Shown piece by piece: positions 29,901 to 36,601 of a stretch of 64,000 nucleotides of DNA. This DNA is from Telmatactis stephensoni (lineage: Eukaryota; Cnidaria; Anthozoa; Actiniaria; Isophelliidae): the NCBI GenBank assembly GCA_029948255.1, contig JALIZF010001438.1, forward strand, positions 186,001 through 250,000. The letters are read 5' to 3'. The stretch's first letter is position 1. Each line of letters begins with the position of its first letter. Made by a program: the position numbers and the translations under genes. Under the pieces are notes generated by a model. The model saw only the letters and a list, made by a program, of their open reading frames with translations, ran no database searches and was not told the DNA's origin.

Positions 29901-32900
29901 CAAGTACTTTTCCATATGATGCTACTTCGGAATAGAAAGTATATGTACAAGAATAAGTACAAAATTCTTATACCATAACAAAAAGTAGTCTTGCGATATT
30001 TGATAGAAAATATATATATATTGCACAATAGGCTATATGCCACAATAGGCACACTAGAAACTTGTTAAAAAAAGAGATATTTTATGTTGTCCCAAAATAT
30101 GTAGCATCTCACTGTTGTATAACATAATGGCGTCAACTTTCTTGAGATCGACAATATAATCATATTCTTTCCCCAACAAGATATCTGGACAAATTCATCC
30201 ACTGCTGTTATGCACAAGAGAATATTCCCAATCTGCATTGCGAGGCAACCGAAAAGAACGAATTTTCCAGCTGCGATGATCTTATGAAAAACACTACATT
30301 AAAGGTGTTTATTTGGATCCTTGGGATTAGTGCTCTCATTGGGAACCTGTTAGTTATTGGAAGAAGACTCTCCAACAAAGATACAGAAAGCAACACGCAT
30401 TCCTTCTTCCTTACAAATCTGGCGGTTGCCGATTTTCTAATGGGCCTGTATTTGATCATCATTGCGTCGGTGGATATAAAATGGAGAGGAGAATACTTCA
30501 AGCATGATGTTGAATGGCGCTCAGGGATCGGCTGTCGAATTACAGGAATTTTATCCATGCTATCAAGCGAGGCATCTGTTGGTATGTTAGCAGTTGTGAC
30601 TTGCGACAGGCTGATTTGCATCGTCTTTCCTTTTACTCTCAAGAAGATTAATCGACGAATGGCTATTCTAATCTGTGCTTCTGTATGGATAATTGGTGTG
30701 ATCTTATCTGTTGTGCCAATTCTTGATTTGGAGTACTTTAGTGACAATGATGACGACATGGACTTTGGTTTCTATGGAAGGTCATCGGTTTGCTTGCCAA
30801 TGCAACTCTCCTCTGATCTTCCTGCAGGATGGGAATATTCTGTTGCTGTTTTCCTCGGGATCAACTTCATCGCCTTTACCTTTATGTTTGTAGCATACAT
30901 AGCAATATTCATAAAAGTAAAAAAGTCTACTCGTGCAGTTCGTTCCACGGCAACGAATAGAGAATCCTCGCTTGCCAAACGAGTCACATTTATCATCCTC
31001 ACTGATTTCCTTTGCTGGATGCCTGTCATTGTCATTGCTTTGTTGTCCATCACAAAAACCTATAACGATCCTACCAAACAAGTCTACGTTTGGATTGCAG
31101 TGTTTGTGCTTCCAATAAATTCCTCAATCAATCCATTTCTCTACACCTTTTCAACACTTGGAAGGCGAAGAAAATCAGTAACATCAAAATCACCAGACAT
31201 ACACTCGTCAGGTAAGTAAATTTAACAATTTTTGCATACTTTAGATATTATTTCACCTTTTGGATGGAACATAACACTTTTCTATAAGAATATAGCAAAT
31301 TTTTAATATAGAAACGTATTGACTGCAGATTTCTCAGAGTACAGATTTCGTTTCGTTTCGCAGACCCTGAAAATGTGCTTGTAATTTTTTTATGTTGATT
31401 TGGTTTATTTTATGGTCTTGTATCTCTTTAAACAGCGCCAAACAGGATTCTTAAGGAAGAGAGAGAAGTTATCACAACACGGTCGTTGTTATCAAAAGAA
31501 AGCAAAAGTATTGCTGATGACGACGCAAAACGCAGTACAGATGAAGGACAAGGAACAACGTCAACTGGGCAGATCAAGTATAACATACAACTGTTAGAGA
31601 AGCTGGACATCCCTAAACTTGGAGATGGAATAGTGAGTACCACTATATAGGAGGCAGCATGGCCGAGTGGTCAGAGCGTTGGTCTCGCAATCTGGCGGTC
31701 CCAGGTTCGATTCCCGCTCTGGCCACTAGCTGAGAACGAATTTGTTCCGATTTCGATTAGTTCAAATTCAGTTTCTCAGCCATGCGTGTAATATAGCCAA
31801 CTGGTTTGCCTCCTTGCCAGTTGGGATTCTTAATCTATTTATGTTTGATTTATATGATTTAAATAGGATTTGTAAATTGAGGTGAAAAGCCCTGTTAAGG
31901 GAGTCTCAATCATGTATGTCAAGAGAAAATGAGGTGTATGTATAATGGTACCAATTCTTTTTTACCTATTCTCAGAAATTAATGTAATTACGCTTTTAGG
32001 GATTCTTTTTGGCTGACATCAAATCGAATGCGTCTTCTAAGGGTTCCCTTGTAAAGTACTTTAGCTCGGATAAGAGAGACGTTTGGACTAAAGAACTGAA
32101 AATGATGTCATTGTTGGAGATGGACAAAGATAATACAGATGGCAGTGAATGCGTTATTACGTATCTTTGGCATTGTTCAGGTAAGTTTAAATGTATCAAA
32201 ATTCCAATTCAACAAAATAGTCACATTCTTATTGCAGCAATAAATTTGATCTCCGGCCTTCTAGTTCCCTCTCAATTTATCGAGGAATCAAACATTCGTG
32301 AGGGTTTATCGAGAATGCGCATGCGTGTTGGAATAGATAAGGACTGTGTTGTGAGTGAGATACCAAGGTGCAGAAGGGTAGAAGGATACTAATTATCTAC
32401 TAAACCCCAAAACACCAATTGTATATGTCGTATGGAATGATTAAGAACAAGCAAACATATTTTAACCGCAACATTCTTGGTTTATCCACAGCCAATGAGT
32501 ATTCAATTGTAGGAACATGTGTCAAAGGGCTCAACTTGGCGAATGCAACATTGTAAGCTAGCTACTACGAGTTGTAAAAAATTAATTTCAAGTTAAATTT
32601 TTATGTGATTCTCAGAATTGCTGATGATTATCTTTATGTGTAGGATATGTTATGAATATGTGCCAAACAAACTTCTTCACAATTACCTAGAAGACAAGAA
32701 TGTACTGACCTTCAATGTCCTTTGCTCCATGTGCATCGACATCATCTCTGCCATTGACTATCTCCAAAGATGTGGAATCAGCAATAATAACATCAATTCT
32801 AAAACCATTGTTGTCTGTGAAAGTGATTCAAAGGTGAGGTAATTTTTGTTCAAGAAGTGGTTTTAAAAACGAGTTTTGGAGATCTCCCAAAAGTTTTCTG

Positions 32901-33758
32901 CAGGCCATCTTTACTTCAGTTCCTCATGTTTATGTTTTGTTGTTATTTTGAGTTCTTATTTTGAGCTCTTTTTTCAGAGTGATGAAATCAGAGCAATCTT
33001 AGTGGACTTCTCAAAGGCCACCAAACTAAGAGTCTATGACAATGGTTCCTTTGGAAAGAGTGATCTCATACAGTTTGCTCGCCTTTTGAAAAACATGCTT
33101 CAGTGTTGCAAAGAATTTGCTGATTGTGCACAGGTGTGTTTTACCACTGTTAATTGTTGTCATTACTCTGCCGCCAATACTCTGTAATGGCTGTTATATT
33201 TATATATTTATGCGAGTTGTCCCTGGTAGCTTGGTAACTCTTGTCCAATAGGACAATCAAAACATAACAATCGTAGCTACCAGAGAAAACTCACCTTTAT
33301 GATAGCCTACTTTTGATACTGTATTGCGGATGGATGAATGATAGTGAGCAAAATTGGTAAGGTCAAGTTCCAGAGAAAATATAATGCTGATTTCAATTTC
33401 TCTATTGTTAGACTTGTTAGACCAGAGCCTCTTTTTTTATTTGCTTTGTGCATAAACACTAGACCTTTAAATTGAAAGTGGTCTATCATAAACAAAACTT
33501 GAATCAATGAAATTAAGGAATCAATATTTAGCTCACCACACAAACCAGCATATAAATATTTGCCTTGTAAGAAACCAGTGCAATTCAGTTATATTTCTAA
33601 AGTATATATTATCTGATTTTTTGTAGATAAATGAAGTCCTTGCTATTTGCGATCTGGAAAGGTCAAAGACTACCACTGCAACAATTAAGAGTATTCTTTT
33701 GGAATCGAAGAGGTCGTCAGAGGGAGAAGAGGCCAGCAAGGTTAATAAGAGCACTTAA
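252..33758 (+). CDS. Giant multidomain LGR-like 7TM receptor with C-terminal pseudokinase (5'-partial, 55 exons)
   Basis: Predicted plasma-membrane receptor. I chained 55 exons by GT/AG borders and phase (approximate ends): 252-393, 542-646, 1010-1281, 1490-1589, 1667-1795, 1939-2204, 2426-2528, 2652-3035, 3145-3252, 3485-3883, 4058-4747, 4949-5329, 5408-5514, 5610-5892, 6558-6736, 6999-7132, 7338-7513, 8876-8953, 9306-9472, 9749-9812, 10644-10742, 11468-11721, 12079-12184, 12718-12945, 13478-13591, 13923-14009, 15318-15449, 15924-16177, 16928-17027, 17500-17735, 18262-18373, 18706-18819, 19029-19278, 19456-19613, 20916-21155, 21542-21792, 22172-22280, 22525-22869, 23265-23303, 23544-23667, 23801-23872, 24041-24112, 24203-24274, 24360-24428, 24506-24577, 27754-27825, 28088-28159, 29722-29793, 30181-31211, 31436-31632, 32000-32180, 32492-32552, 32644-32833, 32978-33133, 33627-33758 (TAA). 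The sum is 10,140 nt, a multiple of three, or about 3,379 residues. Most modules have 1-1 phase borders, as expected of shuffled extracellular domains. The start codon and signal peptide lie upstream of the window. Two adjacent genes remain possible, but I see no stop, poly-A signal or start separating the ectodomain from the 7TM part. Confidence 0.8.
1310..1395. repeat. GGAT microsatellite in a MAM intron
   Basis: Consecutive GGAT units, then diverged GGGT/GATT copies, within the intron 1282-1489. Confidence 0.95.
2652..3252 (+). CDS. Unclassified extracellular segment of the receptor (residues about 373-536)
   Basis: Two exons (2652-3035 and 3145-3252), each entering and leaving in phase 1, encode about 164 residues between the third MAM and the first C-type lectin. 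I recognise no domain. Visible features are scattered cysteines (LYCIY, LDCFY, SKCY) and a hydrophobic stretch around [11 protein letters not shown] that is too interrupted for a clear membrane segment. Open reading and phase agreement with both neighbours support that it is coding. It could be a very diverged jelly-roll module. Confidence 0.55.
3485..3883 (+). CDS. C-type lectin domain 1 of the receptor
   Basis: A single exon (phase 1-1, about 133 residues) with the CTLD layout: [12 protein letters not shown] at the start, [15 protein letters not shown] (the C..M.G.LA.I helix region), a KVWAWINGS strand, NCGTVS, then [18 protein letters not shown] closing the fold. The canonical EPN/QPD plus WND calcium-sugar triads are not evident, so sugar binding through calcium is doubtful. 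Confidence in the fold is high because the four disulfide Cys positions are present in order. Confidence 0.85.
4058..4747 (+). CDS. Laminin-G-like / concanavalin-type jelly-roll domain of the receptor
   Basis: One 690-nt exon, phase 1-1, about 230 residues. It starts with the typical entry strand [12 protein letters not shown], has [10 protein letters not shown] as the central strand, [21 protein letters not shown] (the W....C.YD....LW.DG signature), VIIGGQ, and ends [18 protein letters not shown]. That order matches LamG-like jelly rolls seen in cnidarian lectin-like proteins. The length is usual for the family. Confidence 0.85.
4949..5329 (+). CDS. C-type lectin domain 2 of the receptor
   Basis: One exon, phase 1-1, about 127 residues. 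The start [18 protein letters not shown] and the helix [16 protein letters not shown] match the CTLD N-terminal half. [12 protein letters not shown] and MWAKDYP follow, and the domain ends GGFCMKTD. The C-terminal part is shortened relative to the first lectin. The intron before it (4748-4948) starts with a normal GT. Confidence 0.8.
5408..5892 (+). CDS. Fucolectin-type (F5/8C, FTP-like) domain of the receptor
   Basis: Two exons (5408-5514, 5610-5892; phases 1-0 and 0-1), about 130 residues. The first holds [12 protein letters not shown] (the A.DG....C signature). The second has [29 protein letters not shown] with the adjacent Cys pair typical of fucolectins (ITNR.DCC), and [11 protein letters not shown] at the end. 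The usual HX(24)RXDX(4)R fucose-binding set is only partly visible, so ligand binding is uncertain although the fold assignment is good. Confidence 0.8.
6558..7513 (+). CDS. PA14-like domain of the receptor
   Basis: Three exons (6558-6736, 6999-7132, 7338-7513; phases 1-0, 0-2, 2-1), about 163 residues. The first carries [10 protein letters not shown] and, near its end, [12 protein letters not shown]. The second begins [20 protein letters not shown], the conserved PA14 core (P.sG.Y.F...sDD.a.L). The third has [16 protein letters not shown], as in the strand that follows. PA14 is a beta-barrel carbohydrate-binding or protease-associated module found in fibrocystin-like animal proteins. Confidence 0.75.
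7514..8875. other. Long intron of the receptor gene without recognised content
   Basis: AT-rich sequence between the PA14 exons and the next exon. Only short open frames are present, and I see no domain, SINE promoter boxes or clear terminal repeats. Confidence 0.4.
8876..9812 (+). CDS. Unclassified cysteine-containing segment with MAM-like exon phases
   Basis: Three exons (8876-8953, 9306-9472, 9749-9812) have phases 1-1, 1-0 and 0-1, exactly the pattern of the MAM cassettes in this gene. The residues are not clearly [22 protein letters not shown], then [13 protein letters not shown] with four close cysteines. It may be a decayed MAM or the tail of the PA14 module. The middle exon is short (167 nt against about 254-272). 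The donor of the third exon was chosen as the one restoring phase 1 for the next MAM. Confidence 0.5.
10180..10310. repeat. Dispersed repeat, copy 1 (second copy at 58865-58995)
   Basis: Shares TTCGGGTGAGTCGCGTAGGC and CCGACAACGTTTATTGAAAT with 58865-58995, in the same orientation and with the same spacing. Family unknown. Confidence 0.75.
10644..12184 (+). CDS. MAM domain exons (residues about 1423-1575)
   Basis: Three exons (10644-10742, 11468-11721, 12079-12184) with the standard 1-1, 1-0, 0-1 phases. The start is [14 protein letters not shown]. The middle exon has [18 protein letters not shown] and [16 protein letters not shown], the typical C..F.Y and LW..G..G..W pattern. The last exon ends [10 protein letters not shown]...C. 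The intron between the first two exons holds a tRNA-derived SINE. Confidence 0.8.
11005..11195 (+). mobile_element. tRNA-derived SINE, family A, copy 1
   Basis: Has an A-box-like GGTGGCCAAGCGATGAGAGC and a B box GGTTCGATTCT about 40 bases later, then TTGTTCGTT/CTCT..CTTGCT and a block with ACGGTTTTCCTTCC shared with the copies at 16470 and 35510. Lies in a MAM intron. Confidence 0.75.
12266..12316. repeat. AAAT microsatellite
   Basis: About twelve consecutive AAAT units in the intron before the LDLa exon. Confidence 0.95.
12513..12594. repeat. Perfect 34-bp inverted repeat with 14-nt loop
   Basis: Arms 12513-12546 and 12561-12594 are exact reverse complements (core AGACGTCTCATCTACGCT), separated by AATATCTGGAAAAC. 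The hairpin is in an intron, sense with the receptor gene. It may be a remnant inverted-repeat element or a small-RNA precursor. Confidence 0.9.
12718..14009 (+). CDS. LDL-receptor class A repeats: two intact, followed by degenerate repeat(s)
   Basis: Exon 12718-12945 encodes two clear LDLa repeats: [20 protein letters not shown] followed by [10 protein letters not shown], then [10 protein letters not shown] followed by [16 protein letters not shown]. The calcium cage DGSDE/DGTDE is present in both. Exons 13478-13591 and 13923-14009 (both phase 1-1) continue with [15 protein letters not shown] and a tail with CADSVNDDE, where the acidic cage is lost or rearranged. LDLa repeats before leucine-rich repeats and a 7TM core are the hallmark of type-C LGRs, although here other modules lie between. 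Confidence 0.85.
14502..14520. repeat. Poly-G run in an intron
   Basis: An unbroken run of about 19 G bases between exons 13923-14009 and 15318-15449. The rest of the 1.3-kb intron holds AT-rich sequence with GC-rich patches resembling diverged inverted-repeat elements around 14780-15120. Confidence 0.85.
15318..17027 (+). CDS. MAM domain exons (residues about 1719-1880)
   Basis: Three exons (15318-15449, 15924-16177, 16928-17027), phases 1-1, 1-0, 0-1. This is the best-conserved MAM of the gene: start [14 protein letters not shown], then [47 protein letters not shown], and the end [15 protein letters not shown]. The second intron carries a tRNA-derived SINE at about 16470-16690. Confidence 0.88.
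16470..16690 (+). mobile_element. tRNA-derived SINE, family A, copy 2
   Basis: A-box-like CCGGCGAGTGAGAGCGCC, B-box-like AATTCGATTCT, then the family body CACATGTGGCTTGAGTTTC and TTGCTTCGAGGG. It aligns with 11005-11195 and, reversed, with 35508-35985. Confidence 0.8.
17095..17454. repeat. GACT microsatellite, about 90 units
   Basis: Nearly uninterrupted 4-bp repeat of about 360 bp, sitting in the intron immediately before the MAM-like exon at 17500. Confidence 0.98.
17500..18373 (+). CDS. Incomplete MAM domain lacking its first exon
   Basis: Exons 17500-17735 (1-0) and 18262-18373 (0-1) have the phases and rough residues of the middle and last MAM exons: [20 protein letters not shown], then [20 protein letters not shown]. 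No first exon with a CSFE..C.W start is found in the intron, which is largely a 360-bp GACT array. A first exon could have been lost as the array expanded, or it could be too diverged to see. Confidence 0.6.
18706..21155 (+). CDS. Linker exon plus pentraxin-like domain (residues about 1997-2250)
   Basis: Exon 18706-18819 (phase 1-1) encodes a linker with [17 protein letters not shown]. Exons 19029-19278, 19456-19613 and 20916-21155 form a pentraxin-like jelly roll: [44 protein letters not shown] followed by DG, then [20 protein letters not shown] with a closing C, matching the pentraxin F.G.lsdfNvW...LS..eI..l..C end. Phases run 1-2, 2-1, 1-1. The long second intron contains a TTAA-flanked element and a SINE. 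Confidence 0.8.
19853..20509. mobile_element. Non-autonomous TIR element flanked by TTAA
   Basis: Ends GGGTGTACTGACATATA and TATATGTCAGTACACCC are reverse complements and both are bordered by TTAA. About 657 bp, no transposase frame. TTAA targets suggest a piggyBac-like mobiliser. It lies in the intron of the pentraxin module. Confidence 0.8.
20566..20756 (-). mobile_element. tRNA-derived SINE, family B, copy 1
   Basis: Contains GGCCGACGGTGCGCTCATTT and GAAAGAAGTCGAAACAAGGA followed by GGCCGCGCACTAACCAAC (the complement of an A box), as in the copies at 46672 and 58247. Confidence 0.75.
21542..22280 (+). CDS. MAM-type exons without a recognisable first exon
   Basis: Exons 21542-21792 (1-0) and 22172-22280 (0-1) read [49 protein letters not shown], then [22 protein letters not shown], the middle and last thirds of a MAM domain. 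As in the 17.5-18.4 kb cassette, the CSFE-type first exon is not found. The intron between the two exons is largely a GGAGA array of about 235 bp. Confidence 0.65.
21896..22128. repeat. GGAGA pentanucleotide array, about 46 units
   Basis: A continuous 5-bp purine repeat between the two exons of a MAM cassette. Open frames across it are artefacts. Confidence 0.98.
22525..22869 (+). CDS. CUB domain of the receptor
   Basis: A single 345-nt exon, phase 1-1. CUB signature in order: [43 protein letters not shown]...[24 protein letters not shown], then [20 protein letters not shown] and FKAMF. All four disulfide cysteines are present. The acidic calcium-site residues (YD.VQVYDG) are partly kept. 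It sits just before the leucine-rich repeats. Confidence 0.9.
23265..29793 (+). CDS. Leucine-rich repeat exons of the receptor (N-cap plus 8 repeats)
   Basis: After a 39-nt linker exon (23265-23303), exon 23544-23667 carries a Cys-rich N-cap ([10 protein letters not shown]). Eight LRR exons follow: seven of exactly 72 nt and one of 69 nt (24360-24428), all phase 2-2, each giving one repeat of the L.L..N.I..L....F..L..L type, for example [16 protein letters not shown] and [16 protein letters not shown]. One-repeat-per-exon, phase-2 splitting is the known gene structure of LGR receptors. The introns at 24578-27753 and 28160-29721 are swollen by inverted-repeat elements. Confidence 0.9.
23331..23476. 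repeat. CCTC/CTTCC pyrimidine array
   Basis: Low-complexity tract of CCTCCCT and TTCC units in the intron before the LRR N-cap exon. Confidence 0.95.
24640..26431. mobile_element. Giant near-perfect palindromic (foldback) element with 816-bp arms
   Basis: Arms 24640-25455 and 25616-26431 are of equal length and nearly exact reverse complements; only a handful of mismatches were seen (for example at the GTTGCGAC/GCTGCGAC and GCTGCAG/GCAGCAG sites). A 160-bp spacer separates them. The outer ends GGTGTTTCAAAGTAG are bordered by TTAA on both sides, consistent with a target duplication. No transposase frame. It sits in the LRR intron between exons 24506-24577 and 27754-27825. Confidence 0.92.
26650..27062. 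mobile_element. MITE with CCCGGGGG termini and 8-bp target duplication CTCTAAAA
   Basis: Begins CCCGGGGG..GGACTCC and ends GGAGTCC..CCCCGGG, with CTCTAAAA directly on both sides (26642-26649, 27063-27070). The inside has repeated TGGTACCTTTTAGGG blocks and a hairpin (AATTGTGTCTATTTATA arms). The subterminal blocks GGGGATGCTCGTCG and CGACGAGCATCCCC are also inverted. An 8-bp duplication suggests a hAT-type mobiliser. Confidence 0.85.
28262..29605. mobile_element. Inverted-repeat-rich insertion(s) in an LRR intron
   Basis: 28268-28455 folds back on itself (GTTAACGCACTC / GAGTGCGTTAAC, AATTATCGGGAT / ATCCCGATAATT). Next, TTATTCAATTTGAATACACT near 28457 is inverted against AGTGTATGAAAATTGAATAA near 29575. 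Inside (28870-29300) are two diverged copies of a block containing AAAGCCGGCGAA. A decayed coding fragment on the minus strand (28872-29111; [11 protein letters not shown]) vaguely recalls Crypton-type recombinase N-termini; this is weak. Confidence 0.55.
30181..31211 (+). CDS. 7TM core, rhodopsin family, type-C LGR / relaxin-receptor-like
   Basis: One large exon encodes the end of the repeats, a hinge ([10 protein letters not shown]...SSCDDLM) and all seven helices. Visible motifs: GNLLVIGRR (TM1), [16 protein letters not shown] (TM2), [12 protein letters not shown] loop, [17 protein letters not shown] (TM3; DRL in place of DRY), CWMP in TM6 and [11 protein letters not shown] in TM7 (NPxxY as NPFLY). 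The hinge and the DFLMG, RGEY and SSE motifs are LGR-like rather than generic class A. In vertebrates such receptors bind relaxin-type peptides; the ligand here is unknown. Confidence 0.93.
31436..33758 (+). CDS. Cytoplasmic tail with protein-kinase-like (probable pseudokinase) domain
   Basis: Seven in-phase regions of the same gene follow TM7; six exons (31436-31632, 32000-32180, 32492-32552, 32644-32833, 32978-33133, 33627-33758) make about 305 residues. After a Ser/Lys-rich linker the kinase landmarks appear in order: KLGDGIGFF (glycine loop), LVKYF (beta-3 Lys), ELKMM (helix C Glu), [14 protein letters not shown] (hinge), [15 protein letters not shown], then [12 protein letters not shown] where HRD....N should stand, VDFSKATKL at the DFG position, and [15 protein letters not shown] like the helix F start. 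The catalytic Asp is missing and DFG reads DFS, so catalysis is doubtful. The stop is TAA at 33756-33758. Confidence 0.78.
31650..31900 (+). mobile_element. tRNA-derived SINE, family C
   Basis: A box TGGCCGAGTGG (31660) and B box GGTTCGATTCC (31704) are near-consensus, followed by a non-tRNA body with TTTGCCTCCTTGCCAGTTGG. The acceptor and T stems do not pair well, so it is a SINE head rather than a working tRNA gene. Located in the intron between the 7TM tail exon and the kinase-like exons. Confidence 0.75.
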
Positions 33759-35507
33759 ATTTAAGACCAGAAAAACTCTCATAAAATTTTAAAGTCTTTG
33801 CTTTACACACCATTTTAGAAATTAAAAATATAATCAGATAATTATAAAATGGAAATCAGAAGAGCTGAATTTCATAAGGATGTCGGTTGTCGGACACTGA
33901 AAATGGCCCTAACGTGTCGCGTACCCACGAATTAACTATACATTGAGTCTCAAATTCATTCGTCACAGAACGATAATAATACTACAGTGAAATAGTAAAT
34001 CATATCAAGGCCATATCATATAACAAAGTGGCCAAAACTGAAGATTAATTAACCAATAAAATTACTTACAATTAGCTCGATTTTCCTGAGGTTTTCTTCG
34101 CTTCACTGCTACATGTAGACTTTGCTGAAATGTTGTACACTAAACTCAGCCGTTTACTTCCCCACTTTTTTCATAAAATGCCAGAATACTTTTACGATAA
34201 CATAAGCAAACAATAGCAAACTTTTCCTGAGCAAAAGAAAGCCATTTTGCTATGAATATTTCCCTCAAAGTGGGCGACATTCATGTAGCAAGTAAACACC
34301 GCAGTCAAAGGTCTGCGCATGCGCTAGATTTCGCGGGCTTTTGCGCGCCCGCGTCTTTACCACAGGAAACCCAAGAGCTATCTATTCAAAAACGTTTTAT
34401 TAATTTTATTTAGTTTAATGTATAGAATAGGCAAATATATACAAAAAGGAACCGTAAAATTAATATATAAACAATTTTCGCACCGATAAGTTCAATAAAT
34501 TCTGCATGGGTTACCTGCGGATTTTAGGTTTAAAAAAGTTATTTTTAGCAAAGCGTGTCATCTCAAGCCGAACGCCAACGTACCTACATGATAAAAGGGA
34601 CTGATACCTTTTCGTCAAGGGCATACAAGGGGGTACCTTTTGCCAAAATTTGGTATATAAAAGGGAATTAAGGGATCGGAAGTAACCGTACAAAAGTCAG
34701 ACTACTAGTATCCCACCACTCCCGGGCAAAGTTGCCTTTCGGCTGAGAAACATTTCACCGCGGTCCCTAGCGTGACACACAGGAACCCCAATTACATGGG
34801 TTAAATTTGGGTCTCACAACATTTGTGTATCACGTTAACGTTTCTGAACATAGCCGAGTGATATATGTTCAGGTTTTTATTCTTAAACAATCCCGTTGTG
34901 CATGGCTAATTGCCTATGATCATGAATCATCAATTTTCTTATATTGTATTTCTTTTTACTATTTATTGTATTTTAATTTGTGTCCCCAATTAGTGCCACC
35001 TCGGCGCTAGAACGACTAGACACCTTAATAAAGATTATGTATGTATGTATGTATGTATGTATACGGCAGGAAATTCGAATGTTTTCAGTAAAGGCATCAT
35101 AGCCAGGGGAGGGGGAAGGAGGGGAAAGAGAGGGTAGAGGGATTTAGGAAGAGGGGAGGAAAGGGAGGTCTCTCCATTTCAGTCGCCTATCCCTCCTTCC
35201 CCCTCCCATCTCCTTTCCCCTCCTTCCTCCTCCCCTCCCCTCCCCTTGAGAGCCGGCAACGCAGGCTAAAGGCATCACGGCACTGACACGGCCACAGCAC
35301 GACGCGGTCCGTTTCACTCTCATACGAAATCTACTCTGACCTAAGTGTCCAATGTTTTCTACGCTTGCGCATTAGGATACTGGAAACTCTCACACACACC
35401 ACTGCATTCGAATATTCTATGCGCCCAACGCTCAGGTCCCTCAGAGTTCCCCTTCCCCTCTATTAACTCTGGCTTACTAGTTGGTATTTTACGAAGCTAT
35501 ATAGGGC

Positions 35508-35990
35508 GGAAAATCTGAGGAACCGGAGAAATGGACTGTCGAAGCAAGAGAGAACTCAAGTCACATGTGACCGGCAATCGTACCCGAGACCACAGAGGTG
35601 CCCGGGGGGGTACTCCCCTATATTCACTATACGGGTACGTGCCGCCAAACAGGGTAGGGTTTTAAGCGATTTCACTCTGGAACAGGGTATATAAAAATCG
35701 TAATTACTCTCTGGAACAGGGTATGTTTTAACAAAGTTCGTCTAAAAGGCCGGGCTGAAAGGGGTTAACGACACGTCAACTTCGCCAGAAACAATGAAAT
35801 TAGGCAGACATTTACTCTGGAACAGGGTATCAATTTTGGAGATTTTGCTCTGGAACAGGGTCAGGATTCGAGGGGCTCAGCGGCACGTCCCTACCCAAAA
35901 CAGGAAGGAGTACCCCCCCGGGCAGAGGTGACACCGAGGCGCTCTCAAGGCTCGATCCGAACTTCTCTGAAGCTAGCTAGTAACATGTAA
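35508..35990 (-). mobile_element. tRNA-derived SINE, family A, copy 3, interrupted by a MITE
   Basis: Reverse complement of the family A body on the left (GAACTCAAGTCACATGTGAC) and of the tRNA-like head on the right (GAGGCGCTCTCAAGGCTCGA). The element at 35601-35922 splits it near the B box. Confidence 0.75.
35601..35922. mobile_element. MITE with CCCGGGGGGGTACTCC termini and 8-bp duplication CAGAGGTG
   Basis: 322 bp from CCCGGGGGGGTACTCC to GGAGTACCCCCCCGGG, directly flanked by CAGAGGTG on both sides (35593-35600, 35923-35930). Inside are five copies of CTCTGGAACAGGGT. The ends resemble those of the element at 26650 but the interior is unrelated. Confidence 0.9.
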
Positions 35991-36601
35991 AAGGAATTGA
36001 ATTGAAGTAATCCCAGCAATCAAATTCTTAAGCTTCACACACAGAAGGTGACGACTGGAGATGTTCTAGGGACACGAATCGCTTCCTAGTTACGGAAGTA
36101 CAGTTTTCCTAACCACATTCCAAAGTTGATCAGTACATAATCACACTCAACCCTCAGATCAATATACGAGTTTTTGGAAGCTTATAGTCGTGGGCTTGTT
36201 TCCCACCTGGAACTCAATTTTTCTGAAGTGCTTTTATTTATTTATTTTATTTATTTACTTTTTTGAACGCGTGTTTTTCCCCTATATATCATCATTGAAC
36301 ATTTATATTTACCTATATGAAATATTACACTTCTTTTGTGAACATACCCTGATGAAGAAGGATTTACATTAGCGTATTTTGCCTAAACCCTGGGAGGGCA
36401 GAGGGCTGAAAGCCGAGTTGTTTATACTGATCTTGTCCAGTCAAATCTTGTCTCTCACCCCTCGCACCAATCCCAGCCTCCTTCCCTACACTTTAACCAT
36501 AGGGAGCGGAGCTAGGGAAGATCACAACTATGTCGTGAGTATGAAGCCGTTGTTTTACTTATAAATGCATCGCACATTAAAATAGATCATTTTGATATTC
36601 A

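Larger units (their letters stand above)
33759..36601. other. Intergenic region between the receptor and the trehalose-6-phosphate synthase
   Basis: No convincing gene. It contains a possible LINE 3' tail ending AATAAAGATTATG followed by a GTAT microsatellite (about 35030-35060), a purine/pyrimidine-rich stretch (35100-35250), and the nested SINE/MITE at 35508-35990. An AATAAA at about 34053 could serve the receptor transcript, but it is about 300 bases past the stop. Confidence 0.5.

Noticed and set aside
31653..31728. Functional tRNA gene
   Set aside because: A and B boxes are near-consensus, but the acceptor and T stems pair poorly and a SINE-like body follows.
34511..35010. Possible small genes between the receptor and TPS
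   Set aside because: Short frames without recognisable domain; one ends in a retroelement-like AATAAAG tail with a GTAT array.
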